Below are positions 47,682 to 56,057 of a stretch of DNA of 64,000 nt, one piece after another. Within the stretch, counting starts at the first letter, position 1; the number at the start of each line of letters is the position of its first letter. Below the pieces are notes generated by a model. It ran no database searches, was not told where the DNA came from, and saw only the letters and a program-made list of their open reading frames with translations. Source of the DNA: Candidatus Brocadiaceae bacterium S225 (GTDB taxonomy: Bacteria > Planctomycetota > Brocadiia > Brocadiales > Scalinduaceae); contig SMSL01000010.1 of assembly GCA_007859995.1 (NCBI GenBank), positions 1 through 64,000 on the forward strand, in the 5' to 3' direction. Position numbers and translations under genes: made by a program.

Positions 47682-48512
47682 TTGAAGTTTACTAAAATGC
47701 AGGGAATCGGGAATGATTATGTGTATGTTAACTGTTTTGAGGAAGAGATTAAAAATCCTTCAGAACTGTCGATTGCAATAAGTGATAGACATTTTGGTGT
47801 TGGTAGTGACGGGTTGATAATGATAATGCCATCACCTGTTGCAGATGCCAGGATGCGTATTTTCAATGCTGATGGCAGCGAGGCCCAGATGTGCGGTAAT
47901 GGTGTCAGGTGTGTTGCTAAATATTTGTATGAATGCGGATTAAAGAAAAGCAACAGAATGACAATCGAAACAGCCGCAGGGTTAAAGACAATAGAACTGA
48001 CAACTGTAAATGGAGGCGTTACACAAATAAGAGTAGAAATGGGAACTCCAGAGTTACTGAGAAACGACATACCAATGCTAGGCGATAATAAACAGGTAAT
48101 CAATGAACCCCTTCAGGTTAACGACACCGTGTTATATGTTACATGTGTTTCTATGGGTAATCCTCACTGCATAACATTTGTTGATGATGTTGATTCAATA
48201 GATTTAGGTGTTACCGGTAAAGCAATCGAAAACCATGAACTTTTTCCTGAAAGAATTAATGCACACTTTGTGCAACAGATATCTGCGGATAAGGTTAAAA
48301 TGCGAACTTGGGAAAGGGGCTCTGGTGAAACACTCGCATGTGGTACAGGAGCTGTCGCTACCGGTGTTGCGTGTGTGCTGAACAACCTGACAGAAAGGGT
48401 TATAAAAACCCTGCTTCCCGGAGGAGAATTAACGGTAGAGTGGACAGATGATAATAAAACTTACATGACAGGTCCCGCAGAATTCGTCTTTACGGGACAG
48501 TGGGATAAGTAG
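47682..48512 (+). CDS. dapF: Diaminopimelate epimerase
   Basis: PLP-independent epimerase converting L,L- to meso-diaminopimelate for lysine and murein. The 276 residues begin KFTKMQGIGNDYVY; the start is TTG with GGGAG about 8 bases upstream, and no in-frame ATG precedes the conserved motif. The two catalytic cysteines lie in MCGNGVRCVAKYL and in GSGETLACGTGA. Standard length. The upstream neighbour is a divergent UXS-type gene; downstream lie transposase fragments. Confidence 0.96.
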   Translation: MKFTKMQGIGNDYVYVNCFEEEIKNPSELSIAISDRHFGVGSDGLIMIMPSPVADARMRIFNADGSEAQMCGNGVRCVAKYLYECGLKKSNRMTIETAAGLKTIELTTVNGGVTQIRVEMGTPELLRNDIPMLGDNKQVINEPLQVNDTVLYVTCVSMGNPHCITFVDDVDSIDLGVTGKAIENHELFPERINAHFVQQISADKVKMRTWERGSGETLACGTGAVATGVACVLNNLTERVIKTLLPGGELTVEWTDDNKTYMTGPAEFVFTGQWDK

Positions 48513-48618
48513 TAACTATAATACCTAAGTATCTTACCTGCTTCCAGGGCTACACACCTATCACGATGATAGCCAAAACATTTTAAATGCTACCTTCAGA
48601 GACCCTGATCTCACGGAT

Positions 48619-48876
48619 TCAATCTGATACCAAATCGTAATGCAAACGCAGGTTTGTGCCGGGGTAGATTGTTTCAGGCTCGTTAAGATGGCCAGCTAAA
48701 AGCCGAGCCGCCTTGTCAGATGAAGGATTGGAAAGATATTGCAATCTTATCCTCAAGACCTGTTCCTTTTCATCTGGAATAATGTCAGCTTCCATTGTGT
48801 AAATGCTTCTAAGCAGTGCCCGTGCATCAGCACATTGCATGATGATTCGATCAAGATGTTTGCCATTGCTGTTTTC
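48619..48876 (-). pseudogene. C-terminal fragment of a transposase
   Basis: An open frame closed upstream by a TAG at 48877-48879; only about 85 residues remain. The text DARALLRSIYTMEADIIPDE and ETIYPGTNLRLHYDLVS looks like the C-terminal tail of a group of putative DDE transposases known from several bacterial phyla. The family call is from memory of such tails and is uncertain. It faces the helix-turn-helix remnant at 48914 head to head. Confidence 0.5.
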
Positions 48877-48913
48877 CTAATTTGATAGTATAAATATCAG
48901 AAAGGAACCAGAA

Positions 48914-49100
48914 ATGCAAACACGTTTGTCATAGAGTTATAGTGAAGAATTGAAAAGAACAAGTCGTAAAAGAATGTATTGAGACTAATAATTACGAAGC
49001 CGTATCAAGTAAGCACGATATTCCAATAACGACGATATACAGATTGATCAGGAGACATAAGAGCAAGAAGAAAAAGGAGAGCAGGGCGAAATGTAACAGA
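48914..49100 (+). pseudogene. N-terminal fragment of an IS3-type transposase (helix-turn-helix, OrfA-like)
   Basis: Starting at ATG 48914 the frame reads MQTRLS, a TAG, then SYSEELKR; after a one-base shift near 48963 it reads VKECIETNNYEAVSSKHD then IPITTIYRLIRRHK. That is the helix-turn-helix of an IS3/IS1-like OrfA transposase. A nonsense codon, a frameshift and the loss of everything after about 60 residues show it is dead. It adjoins the other transposase remnant at 48619-48876. Confidence 0.65.
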
Positions 49101-49297
49101 GTTGGAACCTCTACGTTGTTACTTGTCTTTTGTATTTTTTCCATCTATAATCCCGTTCCGTTTTTTCAATTGTCGCATCCATAATGTGCAATTTGTATGC
49201 AATAAATTAATATGTTGGTAATCATCCTCTTTTTTGTTATTACTACCACGAAGGAAAAACAGGTAAAATTTTTGAATAAATTAGCGGAGGTGTTCTT

Positions 49298-49801
49298 ATG
49301 GGAATGTTAGGTGTCGCACTGGTATATGTTGGTTTTGTACTGTTTATGAATGGATTGAAGACACTTGGAAAACTTAAGCCCAGCCATGTTATTCCCATGA
49401 ATCTATTTACCGGCACGCTTATTGTTTCCGGAGCAACAAGAACAGTCCTGCTCCATGGAGAAGGAATCACACCCTATTTTTATGCAATGCAGTCTCTCCT
49501 TTTTGGATTTACCTACTTATGGGTAGGCATTAACTCTATATGGAGTCTTGAAGATGATGGATTAGGGTGGTATTGCCTGCTGGTTACTGTGGTGGCAGTA
49601 CCAACCGCATTCACTTCCTTACCGGATATGGGTATGGTCGTACTCTGGCTAATGTGGGCAAGCCTGTGGTTCATGTTCTTTCTCTTGTTGAGTCTGCACA
49701 AAAAAATAGCTAAAATCACGGGATACTGGACAATTGTCAATGCTGTTGTGACTGGCGCAGCAGGGTATACTATCCTGATTAAAGTATGGCCATGGCCGTA
49801 A
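49298..49801 (+). CDS. AmiS/UreI-family urea or amide channel
   Basis: A 167-residue membrane protein with six hydrophobic segments spread over the whole length. The conserved parts of AmiS/UreI are visible: LVYVGFVLFMNGL at the start, SLLFGFTYLWVGIN in the middle, DDGLGWYCLLV and LMWASLWFMFFLLL, and the end TGYWTIVNAVVTGAAGY. Members conduct urea or short amides. No urease or amidase gene lies next to it; a nitrilase-family amidase is at 18.3 kb. A GGAGG precedes the ATG. Single gene between transposase remnants and a convergent histidine phosphatase operon. Confidence 0.88.
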   Translation: MGMLGVALVYVGFVLFMNGLKTLGKLKPSHVIPMNLFTGTLIVSGATRTVLLHGEGITPYFYAMQSLLFGFTYLWVGINSIWSLEDDGLGWYCLLVTVVAVPTAFTSLPDMGMVVLWLMWASLWFMFFLLLSLHKKIAKITGYWTIVNAVVTGAAGYTILIKVWPWP

Positions 49802-49812
49802 CGTTGGTAATG

Positions 49813-49953
49813 TTAATCACTATAATCCACCATAGATGTTGATTCCTGATTATGATTTTCGTACAGTGCCTTTGCCTTTTCAAAGCTGCTTGTTGCATAA
49901 CAATACTGACAACCGGATAACGTATACATAATCTCATCAAATTCCTTAGTCAT
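49813..49953 (-). CDS. Possible small protein, 46 residues
   Basis: An ATG at 49953 opens a 46-residue frame that starts MTKEFDEIMYTLSGCQYCYA and continues with a charged helix ending in Asp. It begins 13 bases after the stop of the histidine phosphatase gene on the same strand, so it could be its operon partner. A Cys-x-x-Cys pair is visible. No family recognised and the Shine-Dalgarno is weak. Confidence 0.35.
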   Translation of the reverse strand: MTKEFDEIMYTLSGCQYCYATSSFEKAKALYENHNQESTSMVDYSD

Positions 49954-49966
49954 TCGTCTGCCATCT

Positions 49967-50647
49967 CTATCTATTGTTCAATACCAGTAATTTGCCGGGG
50001 ATTTTTCTGCCCTTAAGTTCAATGATTGAGATGGAGGTATTTTTAATATTTATTTTATTAGCATGTTCATCCAGCGGCAGATCAAGTGCTGCAATAATCA
50101 GGCATTTTGCGACATAAGCGTGTGAAACTACCAGGATATTACCCATACTGTTTTCACCGATAATCCTCGCTAACTCTTCCTTTGTCCTATCGTGAAAACC
50201 GGCAAATGTATCACCGCCGGGAGCCTCAAACTTATGGAGGTTATTCTTTCTTGTCTCAGACAGTTCCGGATGCTGGCTGTCTGCTTCGGTTACTGACATA
50301 CCGCATAATATCCCGAAATTAAAGTCCCTCAGGCTTCTTAAAAGATGTATTTCCCGTAAAGGAGGATTACGCTCTTCATTGATTAATTGAGCCGTATGTA
50401 TCACCCTGTGCCAGTCACTCGAATAAATTTTTCTTATCGGAACTCGATTCAGTTTTTTCCCCAGATCCATGGCAGAAGTCATGCCTTCCGGATTTAAATG
50501 ATCTCCTTCGGGTGTCCAGGGCTGAAATATCCGTTCGACATTCAGGTGTGTCCTTCCGTGCCGGGTAAATATGAAACGGACAGTGTCCTCTTCTTCTTCC
50601 AGGAGGATTTCCTCCGCTTCTTCAAATGTCGAGTAGATTGCTTCCAT
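49967..50647 (-). CDS. Histidine phosphatase / phosphoglycerate mutase-like protein
   Basis: A 226-residue protein of the histidine phosphatase superfamily. The active-site motif FTRHGRTHLN (phospho-accepting His) is near residue 30, followed by GDHLNPEGMTSAMDLGKKLN, SSDWHRVIHTAQLI (Ser in place of the more usual SDLxRA pattern) and the second catalytic His in VVSHAYVAKCLI. It could be a phosphoglycerate mutase or a phosphatase for small molecules or cobalamin precursors; the substrate cannot be decided. A possible 46-residue gene follows on the same strand. Confidence 0.85.
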   Translation of the reverse strand: MEAIYSTFEEAEEILLEEEEDTVRFIFTRHGRTHLNVERIFQPWTPEGDHLNPEGMTSAMDLGKKLNRVPIRKIYSSDWHRVIHTAQLINEERNPPLREIHLLRSLRDFNFGILCGMSVTEADSQHPELSETRKNNLHKFEAPGGDTFAGFHDRTKEELARIIGENSMGNILVVSHAYVAKCLIIAALDLPLDEHANKINIKNTSISIIELKGRKIPGKLLVLNNR

Positions 50648-50689
50648 GATTTATTCCTAAAATTTATCCTTTCTGAAAAATTTGAATAT

Positions 50690-51454
50690 TCAGTTTTTAT
50701 TTAACTTCTGAGGTATGTCCGGTCCTTCGCTGGTCCATTGCCGACCCAACTCTCCAACTGATTTTGGCAGAGCAACATCCGGAACCTTATAGCCATACAT
50801 TTTTCTTCGCTCACGAATCAGATCCGTAGAAATCGCGAATTGTTTATCACGTTTGCCTATCATCTCTTTACTGATCTGGCCGTCTGCACCGGCGGACCAC
50901 ATAAGGAGTGGTTTTCCCATTGGTATATTCGTGTCAGGATCCGGCCATGTATGGAACGTCTTACCCCAACTTCCCAGGAAACCTTTAAGCGCGGCATCAC
51001 CCAGGTCATACATATCCGGCACAATGAGTTGACCTGATACGATTTCATAAGCATGAGGATGCCAATATATTTTTTCGTTGTGTGGCAGCATTTGATATGA
51101 GTCATCGCTGATAATATACTCTATTCCAAGAAGTTTAGCAGGTGCCTCTTTGGAGTCATATATTACACATTGATGAATATCACCTTTTCCTACTTTGAGT
51201 TCCTTCATTGAGCAATAGTGATGCGCCTCTACCTCAAAGCTCGGATTGTCCTTGGCGATATGAAATGCACACAGGTAGAGGTGAATATCTTTGACGGGAT
51301 CTGCATATTTAAGCTTTGTAACGTTATCAATGACATGCTTCACCTTCTTTCCCGCGTCAACATCTTTGTGTGCAGAAAACATTGTACCGAGAAAGACCAC
51401 AATCCCAACTACTGCAATCTTGCTTATTATCTTTTTGCAGAAATACTTAGACAT
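50690..51454 (-). CDS. Exported DUF1264 (oil-body-associated protein-like) family member
   Basis: A 254-residue protein whose mature part matches the DUF1264/OBAP family, known from plant seed oil bodies and from scattered bacteria. Landmarks: DIHLYLCAFHIAKDNPS, EVEAHHYCSM, HQCVIYDS, LLGIEYIISDD and IYWHPHAYEIVSGQL. An N-terminal signal peptide or anchor (residues about 8-27) suggests export. I chose the ATG at 51454 behind AAAGGAGG; a start seven codons earlier is weaker. Biochemical role unknown. Lies 42 bases from the histidine phosphatase gene on the same strand. Confidence 0.82.
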   Translation of the reverse strand: MSKYFCKKIISKIAVVGIVVFLGTMFSAHKDVDAGKKVKHVIDNVTKLKYADPVKDIHLYLCAFHIAKDNPSFEVEAHHYCSMKELKVGKGDIHQCVIYDSKEAPAKLLGIEYIISDDSYQMLPHNEKIYWHPHAYEIVSGQLIVPDMYDLGDAALKGFLGSWGKTFHTWPDPDTNIPMGKPLLMWSAGADGQISKEMIGKRDKQFAISTDLIRERRKMYGYKVPDVALPKSVGELGRQWTSEGPDIPQKLNKN

Positions 51455-51540
51455 TATTGCCTCCTTTCGTTTCAATAGTTATGCTAGATAGTTATCACGA
51501 TAATAACTATCCTTTGACTTGCATTCATTTACACGCTCAG

Positions 51541-51574
51541 AAATGGTGATGGAAACCTGAAGGTTTCCGCTATG
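51541..51574 (+). repeat. Dispersed hairpin repeat, copy 2
   Basis: GGAAACC (51551-51557), loop TGAA, GGTTTCC (51562-51568), followed by GCTATG. It matches copy 1 (19340-19372) except for the loop base and a few flank positions. It lies in the spacer between the DUF1264 gene and the DJ-1 gene. Confidence 0.65.
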
Positions 51575-51769
51575 TCTTAATTAAACAGCATTACATGCTG
51601 AGGTCTAACCGCCTCCCTTTTTGTGCCAGGTTATCTGGTTTGATGTTAGACTGAAATTATAGAAGATGCAAATAAATTCTCGGTTGGACATTTTGTTTTT
51701 TTCTTTTATAATTTGGCTAGCTTTTTGATTAGAGAACATTATTTATCACATTTCTGAAAGGAATATATT

Positions 51770-52321
51770 ATGTCAAAAAATGTCCTGGTACCAATATCAG
51801 ATGGTTGTGAAGAGATTGAGGCAGCATGTATTATTGATACCCTGAGACGTGCGGATGCCGATGTAACAGTAGCATCAGTTGGCAACTTGCAGATAACTGC
51901 GTCAAGAGGTATGAAACTGGTCGCAGATCGATTAATTTCAGAATGCGTCAATGAATCGTATGATCTGATTGCCTTGCCAGGCGGAATGCCCGGTGCGGAA
52001 CGATTACGCGATTCTAAAGAGTTGACAGAATTGTTAACACGTCAGAAGCAGGACGGAAAATTGTTTGCTGCAATATGTGCCTCACCTGCGATAGTGTTAC
52101 ATCACCACGGACTCCTGGATGATCTAAAGGCAACTGCGTATCCGGGTTTTGCTGAACAGCTTAAAAATACTGAATCTATTGAATCACGGGTAGTCGTAGA
52201 TGGTAATTGTATAACCAGCCGAGGGCCCGGAACAGCTCTGGAGTTTGCTCTGAAACTAGTGGAGATACTCTACGGAAAAGAGATGTCAAAAAAAATTGCA
52301 GATGCTATGCTGGTTGACTGA
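51770..52321 (+). CDS. DJ-1/PfpI family protein (YajL-like)
   Basis: A 183-residue glutamine-amidotransferase-like protein. The pattern VPISDGCEEIEA with Glu15, the nucleophile elbow AICASP with Cys103, GGMPGAERLRDS and SRGPGTALEFALKLVE at the C terminus are those of the DJ-1/YajL branch, associated with oxidative and carbonyl stress (deglycase activity is disputed in the family). A Shine-Dalgarno GAAAGGA lies 8-10 bases before the ATG. Monocistronic as far as visible. Confidence 0.92.
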   Translation: MSKNVLVPISDGCEEIEAACIIDTLRRADADVTVASVGNLQITASRGMKLVADRLISECVNESYDLIALPGGMPGAERLRDSKELTELLTRQKQDGKLFAAICASPAIVLHHHGLLDDLKATAYPGFAEQLKNTESIESRVVVDGNCITSRGPGTALEFALKLVEILYGKEMSKKIADAMLVD

Positions 52322-52944
52322 TTGATGATTGAGAAGAAGAAAAAATAGAAACAAGAAGTATGAGGCAAAAAAAAGAAACAAAAACAATTTCGTCACTTCT
52401 TATTGGTTATTGGTCAATAAGTGTATACAATTCTGTTTGCACCTTTATTATTTATTCAACTGCAGGAAACAGCGAGTGTAGAGTCAACAGAATCGTATCG
52501 TTTGAGTTTTTGAATAATTGCACCAATATCTTTTACTTGACTTTAATGATGCGTAGTTTTACCATTCGTTCTTATGCATTACTTAAAGCGGAATGACATT
52601 ACCACATAGATTGATTTGAAAAAGATCATCTTAAATAAATGTTTATGTTTACGGGGACGTAAAACACATGAATTACTTGCCAAATAACCAAAGCAATGCC
52701 CCTCGGTCTTTTATTCATCACAGCTATCTACAACTCCCTGAAAACATCAGGTTCATCACGATTTTATCCGTTCTTAGAAGAATTGATAAAAATATCTATT
52801 ACTCAATTTAGTTTTATTCTTTAATTTCTTTTAATCATAAAGGCAATTTATCTTATTGCTATGACTGATTTTTATAGCCCGCGAACTGAGTATTCACTTA
52901 TATACGGGCAATAGTCTTTTATATTTAGTCTTTCAAAGGAGATT
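52322..52944. other. Long gene-poor spacer
   Basis: About 620 AT-rich bases between the DJ-1 gene and the cyclic-nucleotide-binding gene. A 78-codon frame at 52360-52596 has a biased, low-complexity translation and no Shine-Dalgarno and is not accepted. No tRNA, riboswitch or clear repeat seen. It must hold the promoter of the gene at 52945. Confidence 0.4.
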
Positions 52945-53436
52945 ATGATGAAGGAATTTCTTAAAGAAGCTTCCATCTTCACGGAATTAAACGAGGAGGA
53001 GTTGAACTTTTTGGCTAAGACTGCTCATGAAAAGTTTTATCCTAAAGACAGCTTTATCGTTCGTAAAGATGAGGCAGGCACATCTCTTTTCATTATACGG
53101 TCAGGAGAGGTAAAGATCATTCTGGATGACGTCAGTGGAGGAGAGATACCTTTAACAATATTGGGCAAGGGAAGTTTCTTTGGAGAGATGTCTCTATTTG
53201 ATGGCAGGCCAAGGTCTGCTACAGTTATAGCACTGAAAGATACAACAGCTGTGGAAATAAGCAGAGAGGATTTTCTTCAGCAGATAACCAGATCCCCTGA
53301 AATCGCCCTGAAAATTGTAGCAGAAATGGCTTATAGATTTAGACATACCGACGATACCATTAAAGCGTTTGCAAGCAAAGTTTCCAGTGAAGCGTATGCA
53401 AATATAGAGAAAATATTAAGCGCTCAACTAGAATAA
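52945..53436 (+). CDS. Cyclic nucleotide-binding domain protein without DNA-binding domain
   Basis: A 163-residue protein made of one CAP-type cyclic-nucleotide-binding domain. Features: FLKEASIFTELNEEEL, RSGEVKIIL, the phosphate-binding cassette FFGEMSLFDGRPRSATVIA (Glu and Arg of the cAMP site present) and a C-terminal helical tail. The Crp-type helix-turn-helix is absent, so it may be an effector or regulatory subunit. Shine-Dalgarno AAAGGAG lies 6-7 bases before the ATG. The helical-repeat gene starts 19 bases after its stop, so the two probably act together. Confidence 0.88.
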   Translation: MMKEFLKEASIFTELNEEELNFLAKTAHEKFYPKDSFIVRKDEAGTSLFIIRSGEVKIILDDVSGGEIPLTILGKGSFFGEMSLFDGRPRSATVIALKDTTAVEISREDFLQQITRSPEIALKIVAEMAYRFRHTDDTIKAFASKVSSEAYANIEKILSAQLE

Positions 53437-53455
53437 TAAGAACCTTAGAGAAATA

Positions 53456-54373
53456 ATGTTAGGTATTCAAAAGGTACGGAAAGACATTGCCTTAGATGAA
53501 GAAATAGAGGATATGGACACAGAAACATTAAAAATGGCAGCGATAAAATTTGAACAATCAAAGACAGGTTTATTTAAATATATAAAGAAACAAACAGAAT
53601 ACGAACCTGAGGTAACACTTGAGGCGCTTCTGACATTTAATGAACTGGTACATAAAGGTAAAATAAAGTTAAAACAAAATGAAAAAGACAATGTGCTTAC
53701 ATCACTATTAGGGATTTTGAAGACTTGTAAGGAGAAAGACTGGCGTACCCGATTAATAGTGCGTGAGGAGTTGATTGAACTTGGTAAAGATGAACAATTT
53801 AGTGAAAGATTTATATGGAGGGAATTACAGGATATTATTTTGGATGAAAGCACAAAGACCCCTGTGCATGTAAGAGAAAATGCAGCTCGCATTTTAGCAG
53901 CTTTAGGAAAAGCAGACGAAAAAACTAAAAAAGTTTTGATGCATACCATGGAAGAAGGAGAGAGAGGATTCAGTGGCAACAGTGCCGCGATTGCATTGTT
54001 GCAAATGAGAGCTGAAGAAGGGTGGAAACATATATTAGAGAGCATTGAATTGATAGAAGAAAATGGGTTTTGGGCTGCCTATTTATTTGGACAACACTTA
54101 ATGGAGAAAACACCGGACGAACTTGGCTGGAACGAAAGTCTCAGGAAAAAGCTTGATTGGGAAGGAGAAATAGATCTGTATAAACTTGTATTTGATAGAA
54201 TTAACGATGGAGTAAAAGATACCACTCTCAATAAGTATACGAGAACCTATGCAGAAAGGATTGCGAAAGACCTTGACCTAAAATCGGGCAAAGATAATGG
54301 GAGCATTCCCATTTTATTGTATAAAAGAGGTGGATTCACTTCCCGCCTAACAAACTGCCGGACAGGCGTTTAA
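53456..54373 (+). CDS. Helical-repeat protein of unknown function with a repeat-derived C terminus
   Basis: A 305-residue, almost wholly helical protein. The middle (about 60-240) shows HEAT-like helix pairs, for example VTLEALLTFNELVHKGK, HVRENAARILAALGKAD and GNSAAIALLQMRAEEGW. No catalytic motif is visible. The last 18 or so residues (after ILLYKR) are read out of an inverted-repeat region at 54329-54422, and the TAA at 54371-54373 lies in one arm. The original C terminus may therefore have been replaced. It follows the cyclic-nucleotide-binding gene by 19 bases. Confidence 0.7.
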   Translation: MLGIQKVRKDIALDEEIEDMDTETLKMAAIKFEQSKTGLFKYIKKQTEYEPEVTLEALLTFNELVHKGKIKLKQNEKDNVLTSLLGILKTCKEKDWRTRLIVREELIELGKDEQFSERFIWRELQDIILDESTKTPVHVRENAARILAALGKADEKTKKVLMHTMEEGERGFSGNSAAIALLQMRAEEGWKHILESIELIEENGFWAAYLFGQHLMEKTPDELGWNESLRKKLDWEGEIDLYKLVFDRINDGVKDTTLNKYTRTYAERIAKDLDLKSGKDNGSIPILLYKRGGFTSRLTNCRTGV

Positions 54374-54422
54374 TCCACCCTACTTCGCACCACACGTTTG
54401 CTTATTTGTAAGGGTGGATTAA
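54329..54422. repeat. Inverted-repeat element at the end of the helical-repeat gene
   Basis: TTAATCCACCCT (54370-54381) and AGGGTGGATTAA (54411-54422) form a perfect 12-base inverted repeat around a 29-base loop; a further GGTGGATT at 54329-54336 pairs with the first arm. Looks like a small mobile or REP-type element, and it overlaps the 3' end of the upstream gene. Confidence 0.65.
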
Positions 54423-54504
54423 GGCTGGAGGCCGAATCGTACCTGATTTACAAAAAATTGTGAATGCTCCCGTTAATCTGTGAAACCCCGTGTCCTATTC
54501 CTAA

Positions 54505-55824
54505 TCATGCATCCAGAAACTCTTTCTCACCGGTGATCAAGTCTTCGTACGTCTCTCTTCTCCTTATCGTTGAGAAGCTGTCACCGTCTACCAGTATTTC
54601 ACACGTACGCGGTCTTGTGTTGTAACTGGAACTCATGGTAAAGCCGTATGCTCCGGCACTGAAGAACGCAATCAGATCGCCCTCTTTTACATCAGGAAAC
54701 CACCGCTCTTTTGCAAGGACGTCACTGCTTTCACACACAGGGCCCACGATATCCACCAACTCCAATTTATCATCCTCACCTTTCTCTTCTCCGGGATGCT
54801 CTACTTCCTGCATAGGCACATCTGTGCTCACTGGCCATGCCCTGTGGACGGCATCGTACAGGGACGGACGGGCAAGATCGTTCATCGCCGCGTCACAGAT
54901 AACAAATTTCTTCCCCCAGGTAGCAACCTTTATGTAGGTCGTTCTGGTTACCAGTATCCCCGCATTCCCGATAATAAATCTTCCCGGTTCCATTACTACT
55001 TTGCAACCGAGCTTTTTTATTACCGGAATAATATCTGTTGCATAATCATGCGGCCTTTTAACCTCTTCTCCTGTATACGATATACAGTATCCACCACCAA
55101 TATTGACGTATTCAATACCCTGTTTACCCTTCTCGTCGAGCGTTTCCTGAACAAAATTATATACTTTTTCAAGACCCTGTACATAGGGCTCAGGCGAATA
55201 GATCGGTGAGCCGAGGTGCACATGTATGCCTTTAAGATCTATATTTTTATAATTATCAATGTCCTTTATTAGCTGGCTGGCACTTTCGAAATCGATACCG
55301 AATTTATTCTCTTTCTTACCGGTAGTCGTCTTATCATGTGTTTTGGCATCAATATCAGGATTGATTCGTAGGGCAACACTCCCTCTCTTGCCAAGGAGCC
55401 CTGCTATCCTGTCAATATTGGCCAGTTCCGCCGGAGACTCAACATTGAACATGAAGATATCATTTTCCAATGCATATTTAATCTCCTCCGAGGTTTTACC
55501 TACCCCCGCAAAGACAATCTTGTCGGGGCTCACACCAATCTTCAGTACCCGGTAAAGCTCACCACCGGAAACGACGTCAAACCCTGAACCTGCATCAGCC
55601 AGCACCTTAATAACTGATAAATTTGAATTGGCCTTAACGGAGAAACATATTAGAGGGTTTACGCCTGCAAAAGCATTCCTGATTTCAATAAAATGTTCCA
55701 GGATAGAATTTTTGCTGTAAATATACGCTGGTGACCCGACCTTATCTACTATATCTTTTACCTTTACGTCTTCGCAGTATAATTCATTATTCAGGTAGTT
55801 AAAAAAATCAAAACTAGTCGTCAT
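54505..55824 (-). CDS. lysA: Diaminopimelate decarboxylase
   Basis: PLP enzyme that decarboxylates meso-diaminopimelate to lysine. The 439 residues carry the PLP Lys in CFSVKANSN, HVHLGSPI with the stacking His, YVNIGGGYCISY, EPGRFIIGNAG and, at the other subunit face, GPVCESSDVLA with the active-site Cys and AFFSAGAYGFTMSS. The chosen ATG at 55824 has GGAG about 8 bases before it; the frame extends to a TTG at 55836. It lies on the same strand as argH, 234 bases downstream of its stop. Confidence 0.96.
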   Translation of the reverse strand: MTTSFDFFNYLNNELYCEDVKVKDIVDKVGSPAYIYSKNSILEHFIEIRNAFAGVNPLICFSVKANSNLSVIKVLADAGSGFDVVSGGELYRVLKIGVSPDKIVFAGVGKTSEEIKYALENDIFMFNVESPAELANIDRIAGLLGKRGSVALRINPDIDAKTHDKTTTGKKENKFGIDFESASQLIKDIDNYKNIDLKGIHVHLGSPIYSPEPYVQGLEKVYNFVQETLDEKGKQGIEYVNIGGGYCISYTGEEVKRPHDYATDIIPVIKKLGCKVVMEPGRFIIGNAGILVTRTTYIKVATWGKKFVICDAAMNDLARPSLYDAVHRAWPVSTDVPMQEVEHPGEEKGEDDKLELVDIVGPVCESSDVLAKERWFPDVKEGDLIAFFSAGAYGFTMSSSYNTRPRTCEILVDGDSFSTIRRRETYEDLITGEKEFLDA

Positions 55825-55969
55825 TCTTTTCTCCAAATTTAAGAATCCACCGCTCCCCGGACAAAAAACACCAAGGACAAGGAGTTCACAGAGAACGCGG
55901 AGAAAACTATTATAATCAAATTAAATATTTTTGCTGTGATAGAGCCTGTTTGGCAAGTCTAACGACGAA

Positions 55970-56017
55970 CCTCTCTTTCGAGAGGATTCCAGTGTTGGAT
56001 TCCTCTCGAAAGAGAGG
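55970..56017. repeat. Compound palindrome between argH and lysA
   Basis: A 21-base arm (55970-55990) and its near-perfect inverted copy (55997-56017, one mismatch) around loop AGTGTT. Each arm is itself a hairpin, CCTCTC-TTTC-GAGAGG. No T-tract follows in either direction, so it is more like a REP/BIME-type element than a terminator. Confidence 0.75.
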
Positions 56018-56057
56018 ACTATGATTTTGTGCAGTATCTGTTGCAACTCCTATTTAA

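Noticed and set aside
52360-52596. 78-codon rightward frame
   Set aside because: No Shine-Dalgarno, biased composition, and nothing in it resembles a protein family.
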